The notes under the pieces: generated by a model
What the model saw: the letters and a program-made list of their open reading frames with translations, nothing else
Database searches by the model: none
What the model was told of the DNA's origin: nothing
In this document: positions 1 to 9,256 of the stretch, one piece after another
Layout: every line of letters starts with the position of its first letter
Numbering within the stretch: position 1 is the first letter of the stretch
Origin: Phycisphaeraceae bacterium
GTDB taxonomy: Bacteria; Planctomycetota; Phycisphaerae; Phycisphaerales; Phycisphaeraceae
Reading direction: 5' to 3'
Assembly (NCBI GenBank): GCA_002716625.1
Contig: PBAS01000032.1
Coordinates: forward strand, 1 to 64,000
Length of the DNA: 64,000 bases
Position numbers and translations under genes: made by a program

Positions 1-375
1 AATCATGTTTACCAATTCAGGGCAGGCTGATGCAGTTTCGGCCATCTGCTTGGCCTCTGCCAAGTTCATGCACATTCGGGCTTGACAAAAGCAGTGTTTG
101 CCTGCCTGCAGGCAGGCGATTGACATCTCTGCGTGCATATAAGGCCAGGTTCCTATAAATACAGCATCCAAGTCAGGTCGGTGTATAAGTGATTTCCAAT
201 CTTCGACGATTTCGGGAATATCAAAATCTGCAGCAATTCTTTCGGCACTGCTACGGCTACGGTTGCAAACGGCCACGACTTCAACATTGTTGAGTGCCGC
301 TAGGCCTGGTAGGTGTCGGACTCGGCAAATGTCTCCAGCGCCAATAAAACCAATTCGAATGGTCTGCTCATTCAC
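1..375 (-). CDS. Gfo/Idh/MocA family oxidoreductase, N-terminal part (runs off the window)
   Basis: The reverse strand from a GTG at 375 reads into the window edge and encodes a Rossmann NAD(P)-binding start: VNEQTIRIGFIGAGDICRVR, followed by an NRSRSSAER segment, the LDAVFIGTWPYMHAEM strand and GKHCFCQARM, the place where most family members have a GKHVxxEKP motif. The Gln-Ala-Arg variant there is, as I recall, also found in sugar-related members. A Shine-Dalgarno (AGGAG) lies about nine bases upstream of the GTG, supporting the start. These enzymes oxidise or reduce sugars and cyclitols with NAD(P); the substrate cannot be told from 125 residues. The gene is transcribed away from the mla-type group, and the remainder lies outside the window. 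Confidence 0.88.
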   Translation of the reverse strand, partial: MNEQTIRIGFIGAGDICRVRHLPGLAALNNVEVVAVCNRSRSSAERIAADFDIPEIVEDWKSLIHRPDLDAVFIGTWPYMHAEMSIACLQAGKHCFCQARMCMNLAEAKQMAETASACPELVNMI

Positions 376-614
376 GTTTAATTACTCCTTCTCATACCGA
401 TGATCCTAACGGGGGTACCTGTTCTGCCTTATGATGGGTGCGTAGTGCAGTTATGGAATTCTCATGTGAACCCACGGCCGTATTTTGGACGGATTTTCAC
501 AATGGTTCATGACTGTAGTTAAGTATCCAGTACCATGGTGTCAAATTAGGTAAATTTCGCTGTATATGCTCTCCCAGCGAACTTTTACCAATCATTCGCA
601 GGTGCCATCTAAGG

Positions 615-766
615 ATGAGGGAATATTTCACCTCCAATCTACTCGCCTCTTGCAATCATTTTGAGCCGGCGATATTATCTTCGCCGTTCTTTGGAAGGAG
701 AAATATTATTCCATTTGCCCCCGGAAGGGCTCGGCTTGGCTTCGGCCTTGCCGGGCCTTTTTTTTG
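615..766 (+). ncRNA. Candidate structured RNA: leader or small RNA ending in an intrinsic terminator
   Basis: The 524 bases between the divergent oxidoreductase start (375) and the next lipoprotein (900) hold no convincing gene. Within them 619-635 can pair with 692-712 (core AATATTTC with GAAATATT), enclosing a perfect hairpin CGGCGA (667-672) with TCGCCG (681-686). A strong rho-independent terminator follows at 728-765. The terminator works on the forward strand, yet no forward protein gene precedes it, so it should end either a small RNA or a regulated leader of the 900-4140 group. No known RNA family was recognised. The 5' end is a guess. Confidence 0.4.
728..765 (+). terminator. Strong intrinsic terminator
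   Basis: GGCTCGGCTTGGC (728-740) pairs with GCCTTGCCGGGCC (745-757) around a TTCG tetraloop, with one G-T pair and two T-T mismatches, and is followed directly by eight T (758-765). The reverse strand has no T-run after the stem, so the terminator acts on forward transcripts. It lies 134 bases before the lipoprotein start at 900 and has no protein gene upstream on its strand. Confidence 0.85.
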
Positions 767-899
767 TTACTTGTCTATAGGGAGGATAAGAAAATTAGGT
801 AGGCGGATAGAGATGCTGATCGATCGAACATTGAAATAATGAGGCTCGCATGCAAAAACACCATGCAAGCAGTAGATTACAAGGTCCAGGTTGTTTTTA

Positions 900-1634
900 A
901 TGCGTACATTCCATCTATTTGGTTTCGGCGTTTCAGTCGCCTGTATGGCTGTTGGGTGTATGCCAATTGGCAAGCATATAAAAGAGTCAATTCCAGCGCC
1001 GGTTCTGGTGGGATCTACCGATCTACTGCAACTTCCGCATGTTACGGTTGATCGCAAGAATCAATTGGTTGATATAGAGGCGATGGTGGTGATGCAATCA
1101 ACATTAGACGGTCAATGGCTTGAGTTGCTGGCCTGTACTGAAAATGGCCGGACGCATGAGTCAATCCTGGCCGTTAAGGCCCGTCCAAGTCATATCCATT
1201 ACGCGTTGTTATTGGTGGGCTCGGACCCTGGCACGCCGATGGTATGGGGTATCCATCATGACCATGTGAAGATTGAGAAGCATCCTTCCGGTACATCCAT
1301 CGCGATTTCTGCTATTTATCAAGACGAAAATGGAAAGGTTGTTCATGTGCCAGTGAACCAGTGGGTTGTTAACCGGTACACGAATAAACCGCTGGCGGAT
1401 AACATTTGGCTCTTTACCGGTTCCCGTTTTATCGAATCTTCAGGTCGGAGAATTTATCAAGCAGATCGTGACGGCACAATTGTGTCATTGGTTCATTTTG
1501 GAGACGATCTCCTAGCACGGCCGACAGAGTTGACCAATCGCAATGATGGTGAAGCGTGGGGTGCTGCAGATGGCGTTATTCCGCCAGTCGGTACATTGGT
1601 CACGCTGCGTTTACGTCCGGCTGATTTGCCATGA
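900..1634 (+). CDS. YdjY-like exported lipoprotein
   Basis: This 244-residue protein starts with a lipoprotein signal: a short basic n-region, a hydrophobic stretch and a lipobox ending AVGC at about residue 20. The mature part (LVDIEAMVVMQ, WLELLACTENGRTHESIL, IHYALLLVG) resembles the YdjY-type domain common in planctomycetes, whose biochemical role I do not know. The frame is open upstream with a TTG at 891, but the ATG at 900 gives a normal signal peptide and has an AGG about nine bases upstream. It sits 35 bases before mlaF and is probably cotranscribed with it, so it may work at the cell envelope. The family assignment rests on recall of the pattern and is moderate. Confidence 0.72.
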   Translation: MRTFHLFGFGVSVACMAVGCMPIGKHIKESIPAPVLVGSTDLLQLPHVTVDRKNQLVDIEAMVVMQSTLDGQWLELLACTENGRTHESILAVKARPSHIHYALLLVGSDPGTPMVWGIHHDHVKIEKHPSGTSIAISAIYQDENGKVVHVPVNQWVVNRYTNKPLADNIWLFTGSRFIESSGRRIYQADRDGTIVSLVHFGDDLLARPTELTNRNDGEAWGAADGVIPPVGTLVTLRLRPADLP

Positions 1635-1669
1635 CCCGATTTTATTTTACGTATTGATATACTTATCCC

Positions 1670-2563
1670 ATGCTCACTTCAGCGATAGATTCAGGATCCA
1701 CATCTGCAATCTGTGTCCGAAAACTTGTCAAGCGGTTTGACGGCAACACCGTGCTCGATGGGATCGATCTGGAAGTCTTTGAAGGTGAGACCATGGTTGT
1801 CATGGGTGGGTCGGGGTCTGGCAAGAGCACCTTGTTGAGGCACATGATAGGCTCACTGCGACCCGATGAGGGGACGATCGAATTATTGGGTACCCAGATC
1901 ACCGGTATCAATGAGAAGCAGCTCAACGACTTGCGTAAGAAAATTGGGATTCTTTTCCAGTCTGGTGCACTATTCAACTCGATGACCTTGCGTGAAAATG
2001 TGGCGTTGCCCCTGACCGAGCATACGCAACTCGACCCAACGACCATTGATATCATGGTGAAGATTAAGCTTGAACTCGTCGGATTGCGCGAACATGCGGA
2101 GAAATATCCCGCACAAATTAGTGGTGGCATGAAGAAAAGGGCGGGGTTGGCTCGTGCTCTTGCACTGGATCCCCGAATTCTGTTCTACGATGAGCCCTCT
2201 GCAGGTCTTGACCCAGTGACCAGTGCGGAGATCGATCAATTGATTATTTCGTTGTCAAAACAGCTCGGTGTCACAAGCGTCGTGGTGACACATGAAATGG
2301 ATTCAGCCTTTGCCATTGCGGACCGGATGTGTATGCTCGACAAAGGGAAGATGCTCCTTGTCGAGCAGCGGCAATATTTTGAACAATTGCGCGACAGCAC
2401 TGGCCCCCAGGATGAAACTGGTTTGTTAGTGCGGCAGTTTCTTCGTGGTGAACCTCAGGGACCTTTGACACAGCGTAGGCAAGCAACGAATTATGTGGAG
2501 GACCTACTTGGAGAAGCATCGCTTCTTATGGCCCCCCGTCCATCTGTGCAGACAACCCGATGA
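1670..2563 (+). CDS. mlaF: MlaF-type ABC transporter ATP-binding protein
   Basis: ATPase of 297 residues for an MCE/Mla-type lipid transporter. Walker A GGSGSGKST lies at about residues 46-54, the Q-loop in GILFQSGALF, the signature ISGGMKKRAGLARAL at about 147-161 and Walker B ILFYDEPSAGLDP after it. The GALF Q-loop region and GGMKKR signature are typical of MlaF/MkL ATPases. The stop overlaps the start of the MCE protein by four bases (ATGA), which implies coupled translation. In Mla systems the permease MlaE normally lies between these genes or close by; none is present here. The C-terminal 35 residues extend beyond the usual fold and are not conserved to my eye. Confidence 0.9.
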   Translation: MLTSAIDSGSTSAICVRKLVKRFDGNTVLDGIDLEVFEGETMVVMGGSGSGKSTLLRHMIGSLRPDEGTIELLGTQITGINEKQLNDLRKKIGILFQSGALFNSMTLRENVALPLTEHTQLDPTTIDIMVKIKLELVGLREHAEKYPAQISGGMKKRAGLARALALDPRILFYDEPSAGLDPVTSAEIDQLIISLSKQLGVTSVVVTHEMDSAFAIADRMCMLDKGKMLLVEQRQYFEQLRDSTGPQDETGLLVRQFLRGEPQGPLTQRRQATNYVEDLLGEASLLMAPRPSVQTTR

Positions 2564-3801
2564 CCCCACAACGTGACAATATGAAGGCGGGCCTCTTCGT
2601 CCTGATGGGGATTCTGATTTTTTTGTTTGTGGTATATACCCTGTTTGATTTTGAACGGTTGTTTGAACAAACACAACAGGTCAAAGTTTCATATACCCTT
2701 GATGATGGACTCAAGGGTCTCAAGGTGGGGGCTGCTGTCACACTTGGTCATGCGACAATAGGTGAGGTGGTTAATATTCAAAACCAGTGGCAGGAGGAGA
2801 CGAACCGTGTTGTTGGCAAGGTGGTGACCGCATCATTTCCCAAACAGTACGCGATCTGTCAAAACGCTATTTTTGAACTTAATGTGCCAACGTTTGGGAC
2901 AAGCACAACCTTGAATATTCGGGACATTGGCGCTGGAGAAATGTATGAGATTGGTACGATTATCCCTGGCACGATCGGTACGATGTTGATTGTTGACGAG
3001 ATCATCGTCAATGCCGGAATTGGTGAAACCCAGCGACGCCAGTTTAGGCAGATTGTCGAAAATATTGAATCGATCACCACGCGAATCCGGGAGGACTACG
3101 CAATATTGATGCCGGAGCTCAAACTTACAATTACCGAAGCCAAGGCCATCATGGCAAAGTTCCATGACGCTGTGGCGGACGTTAAATCCGTGACCACGGA
3201 CCTGGCGAATCGCAAGGATATGTGGTTTGAACGTGTTGACGGCATGACCGGGTCAGCCAAGGACAGTTTTGATAGGGTTCGAGATCTAATTCGGGATAAG
3301 GAACCAGCTTTACGCGAAACAGTGGACCAAGTTCATGACGTCACCAAGAGCTTGCGTGACAGGACAATCCATCAGATTGATGAGGTGATGCTCAAAGCCA
3401 ATGCAGCCTTGGGTAATTTCAAGATGACATCATCCAGGATCAAATCCTTTGTTACCGGCCAACGCCCGGTATTGGAGCGGGCATTGGCCAATGCCCAACT
3501 CACCACGGATCAGCTTAAGTTGGCTGCCATTGAGGTGCGACGATCGCCTTGGCGATTGTTGTATAAGCCCGGCGATGATGAATTGGAAACGGATAATCTC
3601 TATGACGCGGCCCGTTCTTTTGCTCAAGCAGCTGGAGCCCTTGACGCAACGGTGATGAGTCTTCAGGCGATTCTTGCAGATCCATCGGGGGACAACGAGC
3701 AGATTCAGGAGATGCTCGATCATCTGGAGGCGTTGTTCACCAAGTTTGAGCAGACTGAACGTGTCTTTTGGGATTCGTTAAAGTCCCAGAAAGGGTTATG
3801 A
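2560..3801 (+). CDS. mlaD: MlaD-family (MCE domain) lipid transport protein
   Basis: A 413-residue protein with an N-terminal membrane anchor (AGLFVLMGILIFLFVVYTLF, about residues 10-29), then an MCE domain (VKVSYTLDDGLKGLKVGAAV, GEVVNI, GTIIPGT) up to about residue 130. The remaining 280 residues are mostly helical and charged, probably a long coiled coil, with no other recognised domain. MCE proteins bind lipids in the periplasm and pass them to or from an inner-membrane ABC complex. The four-base overlap with mlaF supports a shared complex. E. coli MlaD is much shorter; the long C-terminal helix region resembles that of larger MCE proteins. Confidence 0.88.
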   Translation: MTPQRDNMKAGLFVLMGILIFLFVVYTLFDFERLFEQTQQVKVSYTLDDGLKGLKVGAAVTLGHATIGEVVNIQNQWQEETNRVVGKVVTASFPKQYAICQNAIFELNVPTFGTSTTLNIRDIGAGEMYEIGTIIPGTIGTMLIVDEIIVNAGIGETQRRQFRQIVENIESITTRIREDYAILMPELKLTITEAKAIMAKFHDAVADVKSVTTDLANRKDMWFERVDGMTGSAKDSFDRVRDLIRDKEPALRETVDQVHDVTKSLRDRTIHQIDEVMLKANAALGNFKMTSSRIKSFVTGQRPVLERALANAQLTTDQLKLAAIEVRRSPWRLLYKPGDDELETDNLYDAARSFAQAAGALDATVMSLQAILADPSGDNEQIQEMLDHLEALFTKFEQTERVFWDSLKSQKGL

Positions 3802-3879
3802 TTCAGCCGTTGACATAGGCTCCAGTACACGTGACAATATGCGTGTGTAGAGACATCCGACCTTAGAGGTGTGTGATCA

Positions 3880-4140
3880 ATGAAAAATAGGGTTTACTCG
3901 GTGATTCTGGTGATTGCCTTGGGTTCAATGGTGGGTGGATGTGCTGCGCCGCTCCAGCCGGTGCAAGAAGTCCGCAGGTCCCTTAGCCCCAATCGGGACG
4001 GCATCCCGCTATCATTGGGAGAGCGACTCAACCGTCGGGCTCAAACCCGGGATCTAAATACCCGCCAAATTCCTGATGATTGGGATTCAATTTGGCTCAA
4101 TGATCGTCCATTACGCATGAGTCTTTATCCAATTCCCTAA
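3880..4140 (+). CDS. Small lipoprotein following the mla-type genes
   Basis: An 86-residue protein starting MKNRVYSVILVIALGSMVGG followed by the lipobox cysteine, so it should be exported and lipid-anchored. The mature 65 residues are polar with many arginines and prolines and match no family I recognise. It lies 78 bases after mlaD on the same strand and could be an outer-membrane or accessory component of the same transport system; that is inference from position only. The 195 bases that follow, up to the convergent carB stop, contain no feature I can support. Confidence 0.72.
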   Translation: MKNRVYSVILVIALGSMVGGCAAPLQPVQEVRRSLSPNRDGIPLSLGERLNRRAQTRDLNTRQIPDDWDSIWLNDRPLRMSLYPIP

Positions 4141-4335
4141 GTCATTTGGTTCGTTCTCCGCTCCCCTATCATTTTTATTGGCGTCCTTGCTTGGCATGGG
4201 CAGCGGGTTGTAAGGCAGTGATGCAGTTGAATTGTTTTTTCGATGGCTGGAGAAGGTGTGTCCGCAGTACGTTTTGCTACGGAGAATACGGCTTGGTCCT
4301 GTTTGCCAAATGAAGTGGAGGATTATTAAATCTTA

Positions 4336-7300
4336 CTAGGCATGTTCAGGAACCAACTTGCTGTTCGTGCTGAACTCCTGATGGTAATCCTGCAAGGCAC
4401 TGACTGACCATTGTCCACTGCGCAGGGCAGTAATTGCACGAACTGCTGCTGCAGCACCCGTTACCGTTGTGATCATGGGAACATGGAACCGGACTGCCAG
4501 GGCACGTAACTGGCCCTCATCACTGTTGATTCCCTTGTGGGTGGGCGTATTGATCAGAAGGGCAAGTTCTCGATTCTTGATCAAGTCCTCGCAATTGGGT
4601 CGACCTTCGCTAATCTTCTGGACACGTTTGGTTGTGACATCCTGCTCTGCAAGGTAAGCATGGGTGCCTGATGTGGTGAATAGTTCAAACCCCATCTCGA
4701 TCAAGGTGCGAGCAATGTCGATGATTTGTGGCTTGTTGCTGTCACGAACTGACAAAAACACCTTTCCTTTAGATGGCAGGATGGTGTCAGCTGCCATTTG
4801 GGCTTTGGCGAAAGCAATTGGAAACCCGGGGTCAATACCCATGACCTCGCCGGTCGATCGCATCTCTGGGCCCAGGATTACATCAACACCAGGGAACTTA
4901 CTGAACGGGAACACGGATTCCTTGACCGAAGTATGAGTTGGAATCACCGTCTGGGTCACGCCTAGGTCTGACAGCTGTGGTTGGATCATGACTTTTGCCG
5001 CGATTCGTGCCCAGGAAACCCCTGTTGCTTTACTGACAAACGGAACGGTGCGCGAGGCTCGCGGATTTACTTCAAGTACGAACACCTCGTACTCGTCATT
5101 GGCATCACCAGGTCGGCGGATCGCGTATTGAACGTTCATCAAACCCCGAACCCGTAACGATGCAGCCAGTCGGGTGGTTTGGCTTACCAGTTCATCAATG
5201 ACACGCTGGGGTAAAGAATGTGGTGGGATTGCACATGCACTGTCTCCTGAATGTATGCCAGCCTCTTCAATGTGTTCCATCACACCGCAGACGACCGCAG
5301 ATTCGTCCGGTTTTTCATCGGTTGTTGATTTGATGCCGTTATGGCGAAAATCAGCCACAACGTCGACATCCACCTCAATTGCCTCAGCAAGAAACTTGTC
5401 AATCAATACGGGTGCCCGGGTTAAGTCACTGACATTAACAGCTGAGTTCATGTAGTAAACCAATTGTTGCTCAGCGTAACAGGTCTCCATGCCACGGCCG
5501 CCCAGGACATAGCTGGGGCGTACCAGGACTGGATAGCCGATTCGGGTGGCGATGTTAACCGCTTCATCAAGGGAGTATGCAATCCCATTGTCCGGCTGGC
5601 GCAACTTGAGCGAATTTAAAAGTTGCGCGAAGCGTTTGCGATCTTCGGCAAGATCAATGGAATCAACACTCGTGCCGATGACCGGAACGCCCGCTAGTTC
5701 CAGTCCATGCGCTAAGTTCAGCGGTGTCTGGCCGCCAAACTGGACAATTACCCCGTGTAGTTTGCCATCAGGGACACCCCCGGAATCATTCAGCAAAGGT
5801 CCACCATTTAACTTTTCACAAACGTTTAGCACATCTTCAAGCGTCAAGGGCTCAAAGAAAAGAAGATCAGAGGTGTCGTAATCTGTAGAGACGGTTTCTG
5901 GGTTCGAATTAACCATGACTGACTCATAGCCCAATTCCACGGCCGCAAAGGCGGCTTGAACGCAGCAGTAATCAAATTCAATCCCCTGGCCAATTCGATT
6001 GGGTCCACCGCCTAATACGACCACCTTCTTTTTGTCGCCAAGGCGGATCTCATTGTCATAAAACGTCGTCGTTTTACCGGGGCCCCAATTTGTGATCGGT
6101 GATTCGTAGGTGGAGTAGTAGTAGGGCGTGGCTGCTTCAAACTCGGCGGAACAGGTATCAACAAGCTTGAAAACCGGCTCGATACCCAACGACTGGCGAT
6201 ACCGGCGCACCTCCAGGATGGTTTCCGAACTGATGTGCCCAAGATAGATGCATGCTAATTGTGCATCGCAGTAGCCCAACTGCTTGGCCTTGAATAACAC
6301 ATCACGCGGTAGATCCTGTAATTTGTTGTGGCTGATGAGGACCTGCTCAAATTCAATTAATTGGTGTATCTGGTCAAGAAACCATGGGTCAATATGCGTC
6401 GCGTCATGAACTTGTTCAAGTGACCAGCCGAGCTTGAATGCGTACCGGATATAGTACAGCCGACCTTGCGATGGGACATGTAATTTTCGACGCAGCTTCT
6501 GAGCCGGGATGGGCCACTCTGTTTCATCCAACTGAAGCGAGCCGGTTTTGGCCTTTTCAGCCACGGCTCCATGGCTGATGCCAAGGTCCTGTGCAAGACT
6601 TGTAATCTGGTTTTTCTCCTTGGCATTTAATTCTGCCAAGCAGCGAACGTCCTGGTGAAGCAATGCGGCGGCTTTTAGTGGTGAAATATCTCCTGCAACC
6701 CGCTGGATCCTGCCAAGTGAAGTGGGGTGCTCGATGTTTAACCATTGCAAGGTGGTGCGTAGGGAACTTAGCCACTTATCCTGTTCGTCGAGGCCAAGGC
6801 CAAACCGCTTGACCTCCATGGATCGGATGCCCTTTTGCAGACTTTCCTTGAAAGTACGACCGATGCTCATTGCCTCGCCAACACTTTTCATCTGTGTGGT
6901 CAGGGTTTCATCTGCTTCAGGGAACTTCTCGAATGTCCATCGAGGGATTTTGGTCACCACGTAATCGATGGTTGGTTCAAAACAAGCAACTGTCTTGCCA
7001 GTGATGTCGTTGGGTAGTTCCCACAGCGTGTAGCCCACAGCAAGCTTGGCAGCAAGTTTGGCGATGGGGAATCCAGTTGCTTTGGAAGCCAGTGCCGATG
7101 AACGGGATACGCGTGGGTTCATCTCGATGACGAACATTTCCCCAGTGTCCGGATCAATGGAGAACTGGATATTTGAGCCACCGGTTTCAACACCAATCGC
7201 GCGGATGATAGCAATCGCCGCGTCTCGCATCCGCTGGTATTCTTTGTCCGTAAGTGTTTGAGCGGGTGCGACGGTAATTGAATCGCCTGTGTGAACCCCC

Positions 7301-8034
7301 ATTGGATCCAAGTTTTCAATTGAACAGATGATTACAACGTTGTCATCGCGGTCTCGCATGAGCTCAAGCTCATATTCCTTGTGCCCAATTAAAGACTGGT
7401 CGATCAGAATTTGCTGGGTCATGGATGCATCAAGTCCACGGCGAACGATGTCTTCGAATTCTTCCAAGTTATATGCAATACCGCCCCCTGTACCACCAAG
7501 CGTAAAGGCGGGGCGGATAATGGCAGGCAAATTGACGTGTTCAAGCACTTCCCGGGCTTCAGCCATGCTATTGGCGATTCCGCAGCGAGGGCATTGCAGG
7601 CCGATGGATTCAATTGTCTGGAGAAACTGGTCACGATCTTCAGCTCGATGGATAACATCCCGTGTTGCGCCAATCATCTCCACGCCAAACCGATCCAAAA
7701 CGCCATCATCAAACAGTTGACAGGCGCAGTTCAAAGCTGTTTGGCCGCCGAGCGTCGGCAAGAGGGCATCGATCTGGTAGCCCCCACCATGTTCTTTTTC
7801 AATGATCTTGGTGACAGTGTCTGCAGTGATCGGCTCGACATAGGTCCGGTCAGCCATCTGCGGATCGGTCATGATCGTCGCCGGATTAGAGTTGATCAGG
7901 ACGACCTGAAAACCTTCCTGCCGCAACGCTTTACATGCCTGAGTGCCTGAATAGTCAAATTCGCAACCTTGACCAATGACAATCGGGCCGGAGCCGATGA
8001 TAAGGATTGTTTGAATGTCAGTGCGTTTGGGCAT
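4336..8034 (-). CDS. carB: Carbamoyl-phosphate synthase large subunit
   Basis: Makes carbamoyl phosphate from bicarbonate, ATP and ammonia for pyrimidine and arginine synthesis. Two ATP-grasp halves are clear: the first begins [20 protein letters not shown], the second has [19 protein letters not shown], and a C-terminal MGS-like regulatory domain follows. At 1232 residues it is well above the roughly 1070 of the E. coli enzyme. Most of the excess is an insertion of about 80 residues at about 425-510, in the oligomerisation domain between the MEVKRFGLG segment and the LYYIRYAF segment. A smaller insertion (about 20 residues) sits in the second ATP-grasp domain before [15 protein letters not shown]. 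No carA lies nearby. Confidence 0.97.
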   Translation of the reverse strand: MPKRTDIQTILIIGSGPIVIGQGCEFDYSGTQACKALRQEGFQVVLINSNPATIMTDPQMADRTYVEPITADTVTKIIEKEHGGGYQIDALLPTLGGQTALNCACQLFDDGVLDRFGVEMIGATRDVIHRAEDRDQFLQTIESIGLQCPRCGIANSMAEAREVLEHVNLPAIIRPAFTLGGTGGGIAYNLEEFEDIVRRGLDASMTQQILIDQSLIGHKEYELELMRDRDDNVVIICSIENLDPMGVHTGDSITVAPAQTLTDKEYQRMRDAAIAIIRAIGVETGGSNIQFSIDPDTGEMFVIEMNPRVSRSSALASKATGFPIAKLAAKLAVGYTLWELPNDITGKTVACFEPTIDYVVTKIPRWTFEKFPEADETLTTQMKSVGEAMSIGRTFKESLQKGIRSMEVKRFGLGLDEQDKWLSSLRTTLQWLNIEHPTSLGRIQRVAGDISPLKAAALLHQDVRCLAELNAKEKNQITSLAQDLGISHGAVAEKAKTGSLQLDETEWPIPAQKLRRKLHVPSQGRLYYIRYAFKLGWSLEQVHDATHIDPWFLDQIHQLIEFEQVLISHNKLQDLPRDVLFKAKQLGYCDAQLACIYLGHISSETILEVRRYRQSLGIEPVFKLVDTCSAEFEAATPYYYSTYESPITNWGPGKTTTFYDNEIRLGDKKKVVVLGGGPNRIGQGIEFDYCCVQAAFAAVELGYESVMVNSNPETVSTDYDTSDLLFFEPLTLEDVLNVCEKLNGGPLLNDSGGVPDGKLHGVIVQFGGQTPLNLAHGLELAGVPVIGTSVDSIDLAEDRKRFAQLLNSLKLRQPDNGIAYSLDEAVNIATRIGYPVLVRPSYVLGGRGMETCYAEQQLVYYMNSAVNVSDLTRAPVLIDKFLAEAIEVDVDVVADFRHNGIKSTTDEKPDESAVVCGVMEHIEEAGIHSGDSACAIPPHSLPQRVIDELVSQTTRLAASLRVRGLMNVQYAIRRPGDANDEYEVFVLEVNPRASRTVPFVSKATGVSWARIAAKVMIQPQLSDLGVTQTVIPTHTSVKESVFPFSKFPGVDVILGPEMRSTGEVMGIDPGFPIAFAKAQMAADTILPSKGKVFLSVRDSNKPQIIDIARTLIEMGFELFTTSGTHAYLAEQDVTTKRVQKISEGRPNCEDLIKNRELALLINTPTHKGINSDEGQLRALAVRFHVPMITTVTGAAAAVRAITALRSGQWSVSALQDYHQEFSTNSKLVPEHA

Positions 8035-8120
8035 ATTTCATTGCTCGAAAATTCAGCTGCGCAAACTTGCGAAATCGTACAGCGTAGGCGGGTGATGAAC
8101 AAGACTACGGTGCGGTGGAT

Positions 8121-8606
8121 CTAGTCATGGATCTCGATGATCTGTGCCTCAACTTGTTCTAAATCAACCACGGCCACGGTGCAGCGATTGGTGACCCAAC
8201 CGCAACATTCACCGGGATTAACAAACAATTTTCCGTCCTTGGCTTCATTGACCACGTGGTGGCTGTGACCAGTGACCACAATGTCAGCATCAGCATAATC
8301 TATTGGTTTGAGCCAATCGATAAAATGGTGCATGACGATTTTCTTGCCATTTAGTTGGATATATAGGGGCCCATCAACCAAGTTAGGTAAAACCTGTTTT
8401 AAGCCCTTGCGTTCGCCGTCATTATTGCCGTAAATGCAGTAGACAGGGGCTGTCAATGTCCCCGGTGCAATCAGTTTGGCTGCAAAGGGAGCAATGTAAT
8501 CGCCCGCATGGAGCACTGCCTCGACCTTTAATCGCATGAAAAGGGCCACGGCCCGACGAAATGTGGGTAAACGGTCGTGCGTGTCGCTGATGACGCCTAT
8601 TTTCAT
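8121..8606 (-). CDS. YfcE/MJ0936-type metallophosphoesterase
   Basis: A 161-residue calcineurin-like phosphodiesterase. Metal ligands are visible in order: SDTHD near the N-terminus, HAGDYIAP, the GNND motif, and VTGHSH. A later NPGECC segment corresponds to the usual NPGS motif. The length fits the small YfcE group. The frame is open for 51 codons upstream to 8759, but the family start MKIGVISDTHD is at 8606, with an AGGA about eight bases upstream. The substrate of such proteins in vivo is generally not known. The gene follows carB in direction, with about 90 bases between them. Confidence 0.88.
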   Translation of the reverse strand: MKIGVISDTHDRLPTFRRAVALFMRLKVEAVLHAGDYIAPFAAKLIAPGTLTAPVYCIYGNNDGERKGLKQVLPNLVDGPLYIQLNGKKIVMHHFIDWLKPIDYADADIVVTGHSHHVVNEAKDGKLFVNPGECCGWVTNRCTVAVVDLEQVEAQIIEIHD

Positions 8607-8740
8607 GCGGATCCTGGTATTGCACCGGAGACGAGGATGGTAGACCGGAAATCGACGGTTTCTTCTGAAGAGGTCCCTCGGGATGTTAAATCCTGCCCAG
8701 TTTGTGTTGCATCTTACCGTTCCCTTGAAAGGATGGACAG

Positions 8741-8860
8741 GTGAACATTTCAGGCTCATCGGGGCTCATGTTTTCTAAAGACCATTGTCGGTGGTTTGAT
8801 AAAGACGACGAGATTCCCCTCGAAAACATTCAGATCGACCTGGCAACCAGTTACCAGTAG
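8741..8860 (+). CDS. Possible small protein of 39 residues
   Basis: A GTG at 8741, preceded by AAAGGA at 8728-8733, opens a frame that ends with TAG at 8860. An internal ATG at 8768 would give 30 residues (MFSKDHCRWFDKDDEIPLEN and ten more). The peptide is acidic and polar, unlike the translation of random sequence here, but no family was recognised. It lies in the gap between the phosphodiesterase start and the zinc-ribbon gene, on the strand of the latter, and may share its transcript. Weak support. Confidence 0.35.
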   Translation: MNISGSSGLMFSKDHCRWFDKDDEIPLENIQIDLATSYQ

Positions 8861-8907
8861 GGGGGCTACTGTGGCTACAATGAAGCCAAAATAATCCGGA
8901 GATACAA

Positions 8908-9240
8908 ATGGGCCTCTACAACTTCCATCGTGTTCTGATTATTGTCGCCATACTATTTGATGTGGGTTTTTCGATCTACTGTTACCGGAAATATCAAGTG
9001 TCAAGCGAGTCTTTGCATGTTGTAATGTTGCTTGGTTCCAGCGTGGTGACATTGGTGCTGGTGACCTACCTGATCTATTTCAACCGGAGTCTGGCAATTT
9101 TGCGATCGATGGCTTCTGATCGGATCAGGCGATGCCACAGTTGCTATTATGACCTGCGTGGAATCTCAGAGATTGATCACGACCGCTGTCCCCAATGTGG
9201 GGCAGAATTGGCCGCAATACCCTCAGCGGAAGTCATGTAG
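8908..9240 (+). CDS. Two-helix membrane protein with C-terminal zinc ribbon
   Basis: A 110-residue protein with two hydrophobic helices (about 8-25 and 37-58) and a cytoplasmic-looking C-terminal zinc ribbon: CHSCYYDLRG followed 14 residues later by CPQCG. Proteins with this CxxCxYDLRG...CPxCG arrangement after membrane helices are frequent in Phycisphaerae and are one reason for the taxonomic guess. Their function is not known to me. An SD-like CGGAG lies about nine bases before the ATG. The stop lies 16 bases before the end of the convergent pdxJ. Confidence 0.8.
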   Translation: MGLYNFHRVLIIVAILFDVGFSIYCYRKYQVSSESLHVVMLLGSSVVTLVLVTYLIYFNRSLAILRSMASDRIRRCHSCYYDLRGISEIDHDRCPQCGAELAAIPSAEVM

Positions 9241-9256
9241 GCCAAATGACTTTGTG

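Noticed and set aside
615-839. 74-codon forward frame before the YdjY-like gene
   Set aside because: It overlaps the paired stems and the terminator, shows no domain pattern and has no good start; the region is better explained as non-coding.
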